Shown in pieces: positions 38,098-50,395 of a DNA stretch of 64,000 bases. Made by a program: the position numbers and the translations under genes. The stretch is from Isochrysis galbana. Its lineage: Eukaryota; Haptophyta; Isochrysidales; Isochrysidaceae. The stretch is taken from assembly GCA_018136815.1 (NCBI GenBank), contig CM030931.1, positions 2,087,398 to 2,151,397 of the forward strand, read 5' to 3'. The notes under the pieces were generated by a model. The model was not told the origin of the DNA. It made no database searches and saw only the letters and a list, made by a program, of their open reading frames with translations. Within the stretch, counting starts at the first letter, position 1, and each line of letters opens with the position of its first letter.

Positions 38098-39504
38098 CTA
38101 GGCCGCTCGATTCACGCGCACAGGATCCCTGTTCTTCGCAGCATTGGCCAGAGCCGCGCTCACGGGAACCAAACGCGAGAAAGCTCCTCCTCCTTCACTT
38201 CGTCTCACAAGCACCTTCTTTTGTGGTTGTGCTTGGGCCTGCACTTGCACCGTGCCGTTTGTGGGCACATGACGGTGCGACATTGATCTAGAGTTGCCCT
38301 TTTTCGCAGAACCGTGCCCAAAGGAACGAGTCCTGCGTGCGCGACATGTAGAACATGCAAATACTCCAGTCTGAGTATGTGACCCCGCAGGCTTCTCATG
38401 ATTGCCCTGATCGTAACTAAACCGCATAGCTGTCGCGGGTGTGAGGCGAGGAGTTATCTCTTCCACGGTCGCCGCCATACGAATCCGACCAATGGTTTCC
38501 CGCCGGTGGCGACGTACCTGAGGGACAGTGTCAAGACGGCCACCGTGCACAAGCGGGCCGCGAGGAGCGTTGAGTTCATGCGAAATGCTTGTGTCCTTTT
38601 CCTTAGTATCGTCTCCCATGGTAAGGATCTCCGCAACTCCAGGGAAGCGCGGCTGATTCCTGCTCCAATCCACTAGTCGTGATGTCCCCGGCAGACTTCT
38701 TGCGCTCATAGTGCCTGCGTTATCGCTCTGAGGTTCGCGAGTCGGCCGTGGCGGAGGTGTCATGGTGGCGCAAGGAGACGGTGAACGTGCCATGCAATTA
38801 TCCGACCTCACTTCTTCCTCATGGATATGAACTTGCGCGATGTCAATTGCTGCCGGATCATGCCATGAAATAACTGTGCTGGGGCGTTCTGATGCCGTAA
38901 GCGCTGCCGCTGCCGCTGCCGCGGCCGTGGCTGCCTGAGCGGCCATATGTGCTGCAGTTGCTGCTGCATTTGCGGCTGTTTCTGCCACCTCTTCGGCATC
39001 GCGGATGCTGTTGCTCAGCGTTTGTATGAGCGCATCCCGCTCGGCAAGAGTATGCGCACAGTGCTGCCGGCGTGCATCTAGCTCGTCTTCAAGCTCTAAC
39101 ACCTGAGCCGCCGCTGCACGTTCCGACCCACGGCACGTATTGAGCGCCTTCTGCAGCTCGCCAACCACTTCTCGAGCGCTGGCTGACGCTTCCGCATCTT
39201 CTGCAGCCGCGGCCTGCGCTTGCTCAAGTGCTATCACCGAATCCATCAGTTCTTTTTGAGCATTGAACGCTGCCTCCTCGCACCTCTGGCACAACTCCAC
39301 ACACAGCCTGGCTGCGAGAGCCGCGTAAGCTGCGCCTTCAGCCTCCGCGAGCCGCGCTGCCTCCTCAGCCGCTTCCCTCGCCGAGACTGCGCTCGAGACC
39401 ATCTGAATCGGCGGCTCTGCTCGTGCGCTGGCTCTCCTGCTGCTCGCCTCCCCGCCCAGCCCGCGTGTCTCCTCCTCGCACATTGCTGAGGCCGAGAGAG
39501 TCAT
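38098..39504 (-). CDS. Hypothetical Ala-rich coiled-coil protein
   Basis: One exon, 468 residues from ATG 39504 (an upstream GTG is in frame). Residues about 35-230 form a long, nearly uninterrupted coiled coil rich in Ala and Glu: A-A-E-E-A-A-R-L-A-E-A, E-L-E-D-E-L-D-A-R-R, then A-A-T-A-A-H-M-A-A-Q-A. Cysteines (C-V-E-L-C-Q-R-C) lie early in it. The second half is disordered and basic, with C-S-T-C-R-A-R-R-T-R-S near 400 and a Gln/Val repeat (Q-V-Q-A-Q-A-Q-P-Q). No family recognised. It is divergent from the gene at 39973, and both starts lie within 470 bp, so a shared promoter is possible. Confidence 0.65.
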   Translation of the reverse strand: MTLSASAMCEEETRGLGGEASSRRASARAEPPIQMVSSAVSAREAAEEAARLAEAEGAAYAALAARLCVELCQRCEEAAFNAQKELMDSVIALEQAQAAAAEDAEASASAREVVGELQKALNTCRGSERAAAAQVLELEDELDARRQHCAHTLAERDALIQTLSNSIRDAEEVAETAANAAATAAHMAAQAATAAAAAAAALTASERPSTVISWHDPAAIDIAQVHIHEEEVRSDNCMARSPSPCATMTPPPRPTREPQSDNAGTMSARSLPGTSRLVDWSRNQPRFPGVAEILTMGDDTKEKDTSISHELNAPRGPLVHGGRLDTVPQVRRHRRETIGRIRMAATVEEITPRLTPATAMRFSYDQGNHEKPAGSHTQTGVFACSTCRARRTRSFGHGSAKKGNSRSMSHRHVPTNGTVQVQAQAQPQKKVLVRRSEGGGAFSRLVPVSAALANAAKNRDPVRVNRAA

Positions 39505-39972
39505 AGGTGCGCCTCGTGCCGGGGCGGCGGCTGAGTTTTGAAAGGGAGTTTCACACGCAGGTTCGGGGGAACATGCACCGCGGGGAAAAGCAGAGAATAA
39601 AGTTGTTATGCCCACGCACGGCTAGTCTTCGTTTAATTTTAAAATACTACTGTATACATAACTATGGACATTTGATCGCTCAATTCGACGGATGCCCCAC
39701 AATTGACAGAACGACACCTTAGTAGTAGTAGTAGTAGTTTTCATCTTGTTGGCTAGCATGCCTAGCCACATACACTGAACGAGCCATGCGCCAACCGTGC
39801 ACACCCCCATCGCCGGGTAGGGGCTCCGTTGCCCATTGCCCACGAGCAGATGAGGCACGGGAGATACTACAACCAGAAAAATAAAAGTACTAGAAGAATC
39901 TGACGACTGGTGCACACCTATTTTTAGGAGCTTCCGCCTGAAATTCGGAGGGGAAAGGATGGAGTCTGTTTC
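39505..39972. promoter_or_regulatory. Divergent intergenic region, possible shared promoter
   Basis: 468 bp between two start codons pointing outward. It contains an AT-rich patch (39625-39670) and a (TAG) run at 39720-39738. No defined motif is claimed. Confidence 0.35.
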
Positions 39973-40388
39973 ATGATGAGCGCGAGCGAGGCGCGGCCGG
40001 CCGCCCCTGCCGCATCCGCGCAGATCTTCGGCTGCGTGGTCGTCTCCAAGCAGGGACGGACACTCCTGAGCTGCTCGGTCGGTCAGTACGCACAGAGCCC
40101 CGCGCTCAGGCCGGCGGGACTCGGCAACTTGCTCGCCACACTCCAGGACCTTAGCGGCAGCCCCTCGAGCGCAGTCCTTGAGCTCGGTGGCATTGCTATC
40201 ACTTTGTTCGAGGAGCAGCGAGTGATCCTGGGGATATTGTGCGCTCCAGCTAGCGCAAGTCAAGCGCGCCTCCTTGGGAGACAGCTAATCCATGCCTTCA
40301 TCTCCCGCTTCGCCGAGCTCATCCCAGTTATGGAGGCAGAGCACGCTCAGAAGATCGGCATGATGCTATCCACTTACACCTGCGACTC
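39973..40388 (+). CDS. Longin/roadblock-like protein, N-terminal part, cut by assembly gap
   Basis: 138 residues are visible from ATG 39973 before the run of N. After a short Ala-rich head, Q-I-F-G-C-V-V-V-S-K-Q-G-R-T-L-L-S, then A-V-L-E-L-G-G-I-A-I-T-L-F-E-E-Q-R-V-I-L-G-I-L-C-A, and a helix A-R-L-L-G-R-Q-L-I-H-A-F-I-S-R-F form the alternating strands and helix of a longin-type fold, as in Mon1, Fuzzy and related trafficking proteins. The exact family cannot be set from this piece. The frame happens to stay open through the N run into retrotransposon gag, but these are two different things and should not be read as one protein. Confidence 0.6.
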
Positions 40389-40488
40389 NNNNNNNNNNNN
40401 NNNNNNNNNNNNNNNNNNNNNNNNNNNNNNNNNNNNNNNNNNNNNNNNNNNNNNNNNNNNNNNNNNNNNNNNNNNNNNNNNNNNNNNN
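40389..40488. other. Assembly gap of 100 N
   Basis: Exactly 100 N, the usual placeholder for a gap of unknown size. It separates the longin-like gene from the internal part of a retrotransposon, so the element's left LTR, gag start and the host gene's remainder are all missing here. Confidence 0.99.
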
Positions 40489-41577
40489 GGAGCCGCTTCT
40501 TCCTCGACCGCACCCTCCATCACCAAGTCCGAATGGGCAAAGAGCTTTCCGAGATCAAGTTCCCCAAGGGCCTGGCCTCGACAACGTCCAGACAGCGCCA
40601 CCTCCTGGAATGATTTTCGTCTGTCCTTCATCAAGCCACTCGAGCGCGCCCTCTCGCTCGGCTGCGACCACCGTGAAATCTTTACATCCTTGCTAGCGGC
40701 CGCCAACTTGTGCACCACCGGCAACCAAAGGATTTACGCCTTCCTCCTCGATCTCGCCGAAGATCCGGTTCTCTCTCTCAATCCCGCGCTGGCCTGCGAC
40801 GTGCTTCTCCGCAAGTGCGACGCCACTTCCGGCCAACGTGCCCGGCTTCCCAAAGACTCCGCCTCCATGGAGTGGGACCGCCTCGTAGCCCGTGAAGCCG
40901 GCTCCGATCTCTTAGAGTTATCCAAGAATTTGGTGCGCGCGTACGTCCGCAAGATGGGTGACGCGAAGGTGGATGCCACGACGGTCTGGGACCACCCAAA
41001 CATGTCGCACGATATCAATCAACGATTCGAGTCCATCATTCGGAACGACAAGGTCGACGCGGCTCGCGGCGTGGATAACGCGACCAAGTTCGGCGAGTGT
41101 CTTGCGAAGACTCGCTTCCGCGTCGAGAACCACGAGCTCCCTCGTTCGGCCCTTTCGTGCGTCAACCTCTGCCAGCGCTACTTGAGCCCGTACGAACAAG
41201 CCCGCGCTGGCCAACAAGCGTCGGTCACGGTCGCCGCCGTGACGCCGCCGGCGACTACTTCCAAGTCCACCAAGACCGCCAAGGTTGCTAAGACTGCCTC
41301 TACCCCGCAGACACTACGGCTTCGATGGTCGCCGCCGTCCAAGCGGCGTGCCGAGGCATTAAAATCGCAAAACAACAACTCGAACCGCAAGGCGACTGGC
41401 GCTGACAATCGTCGGGCTCCGCCTCCGCCTACGAATTACTCCGCATCGTCTCCGTTACCGGACGCACTTCTTGACCGTCCCCTCGGCAAAAGCAGTCTTC
41501 CCGTCGCCAATGTGATCCCCCTCCGAACGGCCTTGGGCTTCCGGCCGATTCGGGCCTCTCGGAATGGATCCAGGTAG
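40489..41577 (+). mobile_element. Chromovirus gag-like region (part)
   Basis: Helical capsid-like sequence, beginning inside the gap: S-W-N-D-F-R-L-S-F-I-K-P-L, then F-T-S-L-L-A-A-A-N-L-C, R-I-Y-A-F-L-L-D-L, and L-L-E-L-S-K-N-L-V-R-A-Y. The end is Lys/Thr/Pro-rich. Capsid identity is inferred from position upstream of pol and from its helical character. Confidence 0.65.
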
Positions 41578-42589
41578 CTGGTCTCGAGCGCGAGCCCGCT
41601 TCTGGCAAATCTCTCGTTACGCGGGTCACCCGCCCTTCGCGCTGCGCTCACGCGCTGCCGTCCCTCGGATGCCACCATGACGGCGCCGCGTCTCGACGAC
41701 TTAGACCGCGACGTCAAGGAGTGGACCGACGCCAACGGCTGCGCGTACTGCGCCTTTCGTCCCCGGCTCCATCTGGTACGCCCGAGGCAGACTTGTGGAA
41801 GTATGGCACGGGCGACGGAGCTCATAACCCCGTCGTTTGCCAACCATACATTCGTTTTCTCTGCGAAGGCGGCAGTGGCGAGTGTGGTAACGACCCAGAA
41901 GTCCACCGCCGCCTCCGCACGATGGTTGTTCTCCGTCCGGCCAGTAGGTCGCCGGCGGGCCCACGTCCGCGCTGTTACCCCGCTACCAGTCCAGGGTAGT
42001 GGGCCTGAACGCCACCCACCAAAAGATCGTATTACGCTACGGCCGAGTACTTCTACGGCCTCCAACCGGTACCCCAAGATTCCCCAAGTTCCAGACAAGC
42101 CCTGCCACCTCCATCCCCCTCTTTCTCCTGCCTCCTCGCCGATTGCCCCTATTTCTCCAATGCCGATGATTCCATCCTGATTCTCGATATCACGCACGAG
42201 TCCTCAAAACCAAGTCAACCGTCACCGCCTCTCTATCAACTCAAGCCGCTCAACCGCTACCCCCCGCCACTCCTCAAGCATCCCCAGTCCAAGACCTCAC
42301 GGTCTGCGAAAATCCAGCCGCCGCAGGCCCAATCCAACCTTCAATCCTTCAATCAAATTTCGCATGTCCGAGCCACAAAACGTCTCCCGAGTACGAGTCC
42401 GAGTCCAAGTCACGTTCAGAATCACCCTCTTCGTCTTACGCCACCGCGAGCCCATCTACGAGTCTGAGCCCAGTCCAGTCATCACCGGTATCACCAGTCT
42501 CCATTACTACGACGATGGAGGCGCAGTTCTCCGGTTCTTCCCCACTTTCTTTCGAGTCCGAGTCCAAGCCTGTTTTGAGCAAACCCCGT

Positions 42590-42635
42590 TCTGAGCCATC
42601 CGAGTCCGAGTCCGAGTCCGAGTCCGAGTTTACAA
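42590..42635 (+). repeat. GAGTCC hexamer run within the chromovirus
   Basis: Several direct CGAGTC/GAGTCC units in a row, with scattered copies from 42390 to 43400. In one frame they encode alternating Ser-Glu. Similar GAGTC words occur in the leader right of the LTR (about 51485-51560). Confidence 0.7.
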
Positions 42636-44239
42636 CGTCACCGAGTCCTACCACGCGGTCGACCGCAGGATTAACGGAGCTCCAGCCACTCACTGAGCCT
42701 CCGACGACCACTCCTTCCGCGGAGTGTTCACCTTCGGTCCTCCGCGCCCGAGTCTGAGTCATTTGGAATCTCCGGTCACTTCCAGAATTCCAACCACAAC
42801 CGAGCCCCGTTTCACGAGCCACCGCGTATCGAGTCCAAACACAAGCTGACGCCGAAGCCCTCGACGACAGCCACTGTGTCCTTGTCCGAGCCACCGTTCC
42901 GAGTCTCGCCGCAGCCGGCCTGCCACTCCAGCAGGCTGCACGCCGCCGAGCCGATCCCTTCCGTTTCCGTTCCGAGTCCGAGTCCAATCGCACAAGACAG
43001 TGCATCCCGAGCCCGCGTAATCAAGCCCGTCACCGAGTCCGAGATTTCGGCCGCACCGAGCCAACCGGTGCTGGCCACCGTGCCCCTATTGTCATCACAA
43101 GCTTCAGCTTCGTCCTCACCGACGGTTGCGACGCCAGGGGGCTTCACCTTTGAGCCGGCCCCGTCCGTTCCCATTTCGAAAGTTAGCCCTGTTATTGGCG
43201 TCCAGCACGCCAGAAACGACGAGTCCGAGTCCGAGTACAAATTAACGTCACCGCGGAGTCCGCGGTCGACCACCGGCGTTCCCACGCCACCCCATCAACC
43301 GAGAGCCCTGGAGGAGCTTGAACAGCCGTCTCCTAGCCCCTCTCAAGTCGCCGAGTCTTCCGAATTCGAGTCTGAATCCACCGTAATTTCAGCGGTCCAT
43401 CCACCCGCTAGCCCGAGCCAAGTCCTCCGAAGAATGCTTCGCATTGCAGAACCTCTTCGGCCACTACCCACGCCAGCCGCTGCCGCAGAGCCACCACCCT
43501 GGCCCCAGCCTTTCCCGCAGCCGGCTTCTACGACAGCCACGTCCCTTCTTTCGCCGGCGCCGACCCCGCCGACGACAGAATGCAACGACGTCTCCTCTTC
43601 CGACGTGACCATGGAGAGTGACCACAACCCCTCTGCACGTCGAGGAACGGCGGCCTCCCAAACCGAGCTTCTACGCCCATTGAGCCAGCCCAACCGAGTC
43701 CCTGAGCCATGTCCTTCATGTCTCTCACCGGTGGTCTCGCGGCCGCGGCGTCCGTCGCCGCCGTCCGACACCCCACTTCTCCGAGTTTCTTCGTCAATCC
43801 CGTCCTCCGAGCCCGTCTCTACGTCGTCGATATCCGAGTCTTCTTCCATTCGTCCTACGTCGCTGCGGCCACCGGTCGCCGCCTCCGAGCACTGCCTGCC
43901 TCTCGATACCACTGCCACCACCATCATGCGCGTGGCAGCGATCAATGCGTCCGCGATCCAGTCCTTCGATTCCTCTCAAAACAACTCCGATGTCGGCACC
44001 CGTGATGATACCCCGTCACCCGCTCTCCACGCTCTCGCCTCTCTTCGTGCACGAGCGAGCGGCTCTGCGGTGGTATTACCTCGGCACCTCACGGAGGCAG
44101 CCCAAGAGCTTCGCCGGCCTCGCAATGGCACCCTAGCCTCGCCTGCCGCCGCGCTACCCAAGCACTTCGATGAGCTTTGCGCTGAGCTCACGAAGATGAA
44201 TCAACGAGTCCAAGACGGGCTGACGTCTGGCTGTCACGC

Positions 44240-44810
44240 ACCACGCGTTCTCGTCGTTGGCGAGACGAGCGGCGTCGTCTCCTCCATGTTCCTACTCGCC
44301 GGTGCTGATGTAGCTACGTGCGATTTGTATCCTTCCGAGATCGATTACGTGCCCCACTTCCAAGGCGACGCGCTTCATGTCCAAAACCTAGGTTGGGACC
44401 TAGTCATCGCCCACCCGCCCTGCACGTACCTCTCCGCTGTCAGCAGTCAATGGCTCTCCCAAGAACCCGGACGTCGTGCCGCTCTTGAGTCGGCCGCTCG
44501 CGTCTTCAAGTCAATGGCCTCCGCCACTGCTCCGTTTGTAGCGGTCGAGAACCCTCGGATGCATGCGGAAGCTCGCCGTTTAGTCGGGGGTTGACCCCGA
44601 CCCAATTCGTCCAACCCTGGGAGCACGGCACTGGACACCAGAAAGCCACCGGGTTGTACCTCACCAAAGGGCTGCCGCCCCTCCAGCCAACTTGCGTCGT
44701 GGATGGCCGTGAGTCGGCCATGGCTAACCTCTCTCCTTCACCGCACCGTGGCGCTCTTCGCAGCCGCACCTACGTCGGTGTAGCTGGAGCGATGGCGATC
44801 CATTGGATGC
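44240..44810 (+). mobile_element. DNA methyltransferase-like domain inside the chromovirus
   Basis: The sequence matches the order of motifs in small phage DNA methyltransferases: R-V-L-V-V-G-E-T-S-G-V-V (SAM-binding strand and loop), C-D-L-Y-P-S-E, W-D-L-V-I-A-H-P-P-C-T-Y-L-S (the Pro-Cys motif of cytosine methylases), V-E-N-P, Q-P-W-E-H-G-T-G-H-Q-K-A-T, and at the end R-S-R-T-Y-V-G-V-A-G-A-M-A. It lies between the Ser/Pro-rich region and protease and overlaps the junction of two long reading frames. Cytosine specificity is inferred from the P-P-C and E-N-P motifs. The host function and whether it is made are unknown. Confidence 0.8.
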
Positions 44811-44839
44811 CTGTTCTTCTTCGACATTTGAGCCAACAG

Positions 44840-47800
44840 CGAGACCAGACGTCGACGAAGAAATTGTCCGCGTTAGAGCTACTCGCTTGCGCGCGGTGCA
44901 GCCTATTGGACCGGCCTTCACTTAGCTCGACCGAGGCTACCGCCTACGAGCCGTGGTCGGCTCTTCATCGTTATGAGAGGGGGAGGGAAACGAGTGAAGT
45001 TTCTTCCGACCCCGTTGTTTCCCGTCCAGCTACTCCCGAGTCAGACAACCACGAAGACCAAAAAGAAACCCACGATAACCACGACAACGACACGCCACTC
45101 CACGCCTCCGAGTCTACACTCCACGACCCATTCTCTCCATGGACCGCCCCGCCTCCGGCACGCGCGAGCTCGCCGCGTCCGACGACGCCGACGACTCTCC
45201 GGAAGCGGCGCCAACAATGGCAATCATTCGGAGTGAACGGGGACCAGAAATGGTCCAACGTCACGCTCGAAACCGCTGACGAAATAAGAGCGCAAGCTCT
45301 AGCCGGACGAAACGCCGACGAGGAATCCGACCTCGCCGCTGCCGTCCGAGCGCCGATCGAGTTCGTGGAAGCCAAAGGCATCCGCGCCGAAGAGCTAGCC
45401 TCATTAGTTCGAAGACCCAAGACAGAAGCCCAAGCCCGTCTCGAGAAAGATTGGGAAAAGATGTCCGACCACCCGAGGCACCCCACCGACAAGAGAGGCC
45501 TGGGCTACACTAGTCCCAAGCTATCACCCTGTACCGCTACCAACGAGGACGACCCCTCTAGGCCCTCTGCCACGATAGCGGCAGTCGGAGTACCCGAAGA
45601 GACGACGACCAGTTTGACGACGAATTCACCCGAGCAACGACGCTGGCGACCAACCCCGTCCCTGTCCGACACCATTGCACACGTGACCGCGCACCGGCCG
45701 GAGAGCGTCGTGGATACCCTACCATCTGCCTACCCAAGGCATTGTCTATATGTTCGAGATCTAATGGTCTGCCGCTCCGGCGAGGCTGCCGGCAAAGAAG
45801 GAGTAATCTTAGCCGACTCCGCCCTCACGGTCAACAGCACACTCGCTGACACCGGAGCTGGCCCGTCGGTCGTGACCACTTCCCTCTTGTCCAGCCTACC
45901 CAACGACGCATGCGTCGAGCGGCTGCCGCAAGCCGTAGTGACACCGCTCCATGGCCCAGACGGCCTACCTCTTATCACGCGAGGCAAGGCTCGAATCGTT
46001 TTCTCCGTCGGTGGATTTCTCTTTCGTCATACGTTCATGGTGATTGAAGGCAACCCGATGCTACTGCTCGGGAACGACTTCTTAGCTACGCACGCCGCTT
46101 CGATTCAGCTCGCCTCCGACAGCGCGGACGGCTCTATCACCCTCGGTGCCCCATCCACGGTGGCTCCTCTTGAGGTTAATGGCAGTCCAAGCCCCGACGC
46201 TCCGCCGATCTTTCGCGTCTCGACGTCACCGATAGCGGTGGTCCCTGTCAGCATGACTTGTGCACAGGTCTGTCCGACCTCCGCGAACCCAATCACGACT
46301 GACTTCTTCCGAGGGCCGCAAGCCGCCGAAAACGACAACCAGCTAGTCTCCGAGCCGCTCTTCAACACGGCCGATGAGTTTGCCGCCAAAGCGCCGGCGT
46401 CTTGTGGCTCCGAGTACCTCCTATATACCCATGAACCTATCACGATCCCGGCCTATCATCGGGCGACGTTTCACGTCCGAATTCCGCTAGCTCTTCGAGA
46501 ACACGAAGACTGCGCCATGCTCGTGGACCGACTCCCTACACGCGAGACTATTGACAGCTCTCCGCTCGTCATCCCTCAAGTAGAGAGGCCGAAATCCGAC
46601 CACACCATCGCGGTTACGGTGGCCAATACTGACCCCAAACCACTACACCTTCCGTCGTTCCATCCTGTAGCTTCGCTACAGGTTCGATTCAAGATTCACG
46701 CTGGAACTTATCACCGCGTCGGTGACAATAACTCGCCGGATGTGATTGAGTCGCTCAACGAGGACCAACGCAAGCTCCTCGAGGCAGCCAAGATCGACCC
46801 CGAGGGCCGTCTCTCGATGCCCCAACGTGAACAAGTTCGTCGTCTACTGGCCCGACGTATCGCTGCTTTCGCAATTGACCCGACTAACCCGAATCACATT
46901 CACGTGATGGAGGTAGAGCTACCGCTCAACCCCGGAGCCGAAGCTCACCGTCACGCACCGTCTAGAGTTGGACGAGAGGGTGAGAAGATCATAGAGGACG
47001 AAGTTTGCAAGATGGAGTCCGCGGGCATCATTAGGAAATCAAATTCGTCGTGGGCCTCTCGAGTCGTGTTAGTCACTAAGAAGGATGGCTCCGTACGTTT
47101 CTGCGTAGATTATCGCGACGTCAACTCCAAGCTTCGTCTAGAGGACAGCCCTCTTCCCCTCACGGTAGAAGCCATCGACCGATTGTCGTCCGGTCAAGGC
47201 AACCTCGATTCTCTATTCCTTTGCACCCTGGACCTGGCATCTGGTTTCTGGGGTATACCGATCAAAGAATCCGATAAACATATCACCGCGTTCACTACTC
47301 ATCGCGGCAAGTACGAGTTCAATTACTTGCCTTTCGGTGTTCAATCCGGTCCCTCGTATATGTGCCGCCTCATGGACGCCGTTCTCGGTGGGCTGGCATG
47401 GGAGATTTGTATGCCATACTTGGATGATGTCGGCGCCTGGTCGACAGGTGTAGGTGACTCGCTGCAGGCCAGGGAAGAGTCGTCATTCCAACAAATGTTA
47501 CACCGTCTTGATCTTGTCTTGGAACGTCTCATCTGGGCGGGCCTCACTTGCAAGATGTCGAAATGCGTTTTCTTTGCCACCTCGGCTGAATATCTCGGCC
47601 ACGTTGTTTCGCGTGAAGGTCTTCGGATGGATCCCAAGAAAGTGGAAGCTGTCTCGAAAATCGACCCAACCCAAATCAACTCGATCGAAGCCGTCCGTTC
47701 GTTCCTTGGATTGTGCTCCTACTACCGCCGTTTCATCCGTCGTTTTGCGATCCGTGCGGCGCCGTTAACCGCTCTCACGCGGAAAGGGTGCGACGTCCCG

Positions 47801-50131
47801 GTCGAGTCGCAAACAGAAGCCTGTCGACAGGCTATCGAAGATCTCAAGCAAGCTATCTGTGAAGAACCCGTACTCGCACCTCCTCGAGACGACCGTCCTT
47901 TCCTCGTTAAGACCGACGGTGCTAGCAAGCTAGGCATCGCCGGCGTCCTTGCTCAGAAAGACGACGAAGGGAGAGAGCGCGTTGTTGCATACTACGGTCG
48001 TAGTTTGAGTCCGGCTGAGCGCCATTGGACAGTTACTGAAATCGAACTTCTAGCAGCGCTAGAATCGATCCGAAATTGGAGGCCTTATCTTTGGGGTCGC
48101 CACTTCACCCTCGTCGTAGACCATTCAGCTTTGCGCTGGCTTCACACGATGAAAGATCAAGTCACCGGTGGTCCAGCCTCGCGCCTCATGCGATGGGTCC
48201 TGAAGCTAGCCGAATATCGATTCGACGTCGTGCACAAACCTGGAGTCACTCACTGGGACGCCGACGGCTTATCCCGCCTAGTTGCTCTCGAGCCCGATCA
48301 CGATCCTCTCCATCTCGAGGAGAGTGACGTCCATTCTTTCGATTCTTCCGAAATTCACGACATAGTTGCCGCCGCGGTTACTTCATCCACCCTCACCGCT
48401 CGCCGCCAACAAGCAAACGATAGGCTCGCTCGTCAAGCATCGGAATCTTCGGAGTCGATTACCTCCTCGTATCTCGATGTGGGCGTGCCTCATGCCGACG
48501 AATTGCGTCAAGCGCTCTCTACCGACGATCTCGCCAGCTCGATCCTTTCTGAAGTCGAGTCGATCCTTCCGAAAGCTTCCTCTTCGATTGACTCTAGCTC
48601 GTCGTCGAAGAAAAGTTCCCGATTCCTCCTTCGCGATGGCCTACTCTACTACCGCTCCTCAGAAGCGGAAGAGGCTCCTCTTCGTTTGTACATTCCGGAG
48701 TCCCTTCGTGACACGTACCTCCGCGCCTACCATGACCACCTTGGTCACCCAGGTGCGACAAGGATGACTACCCTACTTCGTTCTCGAGTTTACTGGCCTG
48801 GCCTATCCGCCTCTGTATCGGAATACGTTCGAGAGTGCCACGAATGCACTCTTGGCAAACCGTTACCGCGACCGCTCGCCCATCCATCCGGTCTTTCCAT
48901 CGGATCTTATCCTTTCGACGTCGTCTATTGCGATATTCTTTCGATGGCGCCCACTCACGATTTCGTATCCGGCCGCTCCGGTTTTGACAAGCTGATTGTT
49001 TTCGTCGATTCTCTCTCTCGTTGGATTGAAGCTGAGCCTTGCAACGGTAACCCCTCGTCCGCAAAATGTCTGGACGTCTTCATGCGTCTCATCGTATCTC
49101 GTTATGGAGTCCCTCGCCAACTTCGAACCGACGCCGGCTCGAATCTTTGCTCTCGATTAGTGGACCTAATTCTCAAAGCGACCGGCACGGACTTGAGCAC
49201 TACTGAAGCCTATCGCCACGAAGGCGTAGGGCTAGTAGAAAGAGCTCAACAAACTCTCCTCACGATGACTCGAGTCTCCAATGAAGGCGGCGCCCATTGG
49301 GTCGATCACCTTCCGTTTCTTCTCATGTCTATGCGAGCGACCGCCGGTCGCGTCGTACCCAAGTCACCCGCGGCTATCTTGTTTGGTCGGGAGCTTCGTC
49401 TTCCAGCTCAACTTGCTGACCCTGCTCCTGTTCTTGAGTTGCTTCCATCTAGGCCTCCGTCCGATGCCGTCACTTACGCCACCGAGCTCAATAAGAAGCT
49501 TCTCGAGTCGTGGCGTTCCGCCCTCGAAAGTACTCAAGAAGCCCAACGTGAATCGATGCGCTCCGCCTCTCAAAAGTCTAAACTCGGTGTTACCTTCAAA
49601 CAAGGAGACAGAGTTTGTCGTCGAATCCCTGGCCACGCCAACAAACTTCAATACCTCTACTCCGGTCCTTACCGAGTAGAAGAAGCCATCTCGGCCACTC
49701 GATACCGTCTACGCGATCTCGAAAATCGTCAAGTCAAGGATGAAGTTCACATTTCCAATCTTCGTCCGTACTTCACCGTCACCGATTCGTCTCCGCTCGC
49801 TGAAGATGAGTACTTGGTCGAAGAGTTACTCGATCGCAAGGGCGATGGAGTTTCATTCAAGTATCTCGTCAAATGGCGCGGCTATCCTCGTTCTGAAGCT
49901 ACTTGGGAGTCTCGAATTGAGTTGCTTCGGCGTTGTGCTGATCTAGTTGAGTCGTACGACACCACTTTCGACCGCCGTCCGGTTCAACCCCAAGCTCACT
50001 CCGCTGTAGACTCCTCTTCAAGTCCAAGTTCAAGTCCCCAGTCTAATCAAGTTCCACGTCGAGTTCAAGAGTCAAATCGTATTCCTCCTGATCTGCCTTC
50101 AAGTCGTACCCGTTCTCGTTCACGTTCGTAG
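44840..50131 (+). mobile_element. Chromovirus pol: protease, RT, RNase H, integrase, chromodomain
   Basis: Protease active site L-A-D-T-G-A-G near 45842. Reverse transcriptase about 46950-47500, with F-C-V-D-Y-R-D-V-N and Y-L-D-D near 47416. RNase H about 47880-48150 (V-K-T-D-G-A-S; E-I-E-L-L-A). Integrase: H-x-G-H zinc finger with C-H-E-C (about 48735-48850), then the catalytic Asp (near 48930), Asp (T-D-A-G-S-N, near 49127) and Glu (near 49235). Chromodomain about 49805-49960 (E-Y-L-V-E-E-L-L-D, Y-L-V-K-W-R-G-Y, T-W-E-S). This order and the terminal chromodomain define Ty3/gypsy chromoviruses, which use the chromodomain to choose chromatin targets. Confidence 0.95.
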
Positions 50132-50395
50132 CGCTAAGTGCTAAGTCGACCGGAAGTGGATGATTAGCGTCGCGTCAGCGCCTGACCCAGCGCAACTGCC
50201 CGAGCAAAACTCCTGTAAAAGGGAGAACGTGGTAGGACGTGGCGTACGAAATCGGGGGCCGCCGCGCTAAGCTGCCGATTTTGTGCTCGCTTTGGATCCA
50301 TGGGTTAATCCTCCTCCTCTATGTCTCTCGTCTCGTATGGTTAAATGAACTCTCTTGGCTCGACATCGGGAGACGTCTCGATTTAAGTCGGGGGG

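Noticed and set aside
39973-41577. A single 534-residue protein spanning the N gap
   Set aside because: The middle is placeholder sequence. The left part is a longin-like host domain and the right part is retroelement gag, so the shared frame is coincidence.
42364-43285. Host Ser/Glu-rich protein between gag and the methyltransferase
   Set aside because: It lies inside the chromovirus, shares its GAGTCC words, and has no independent gene structure.
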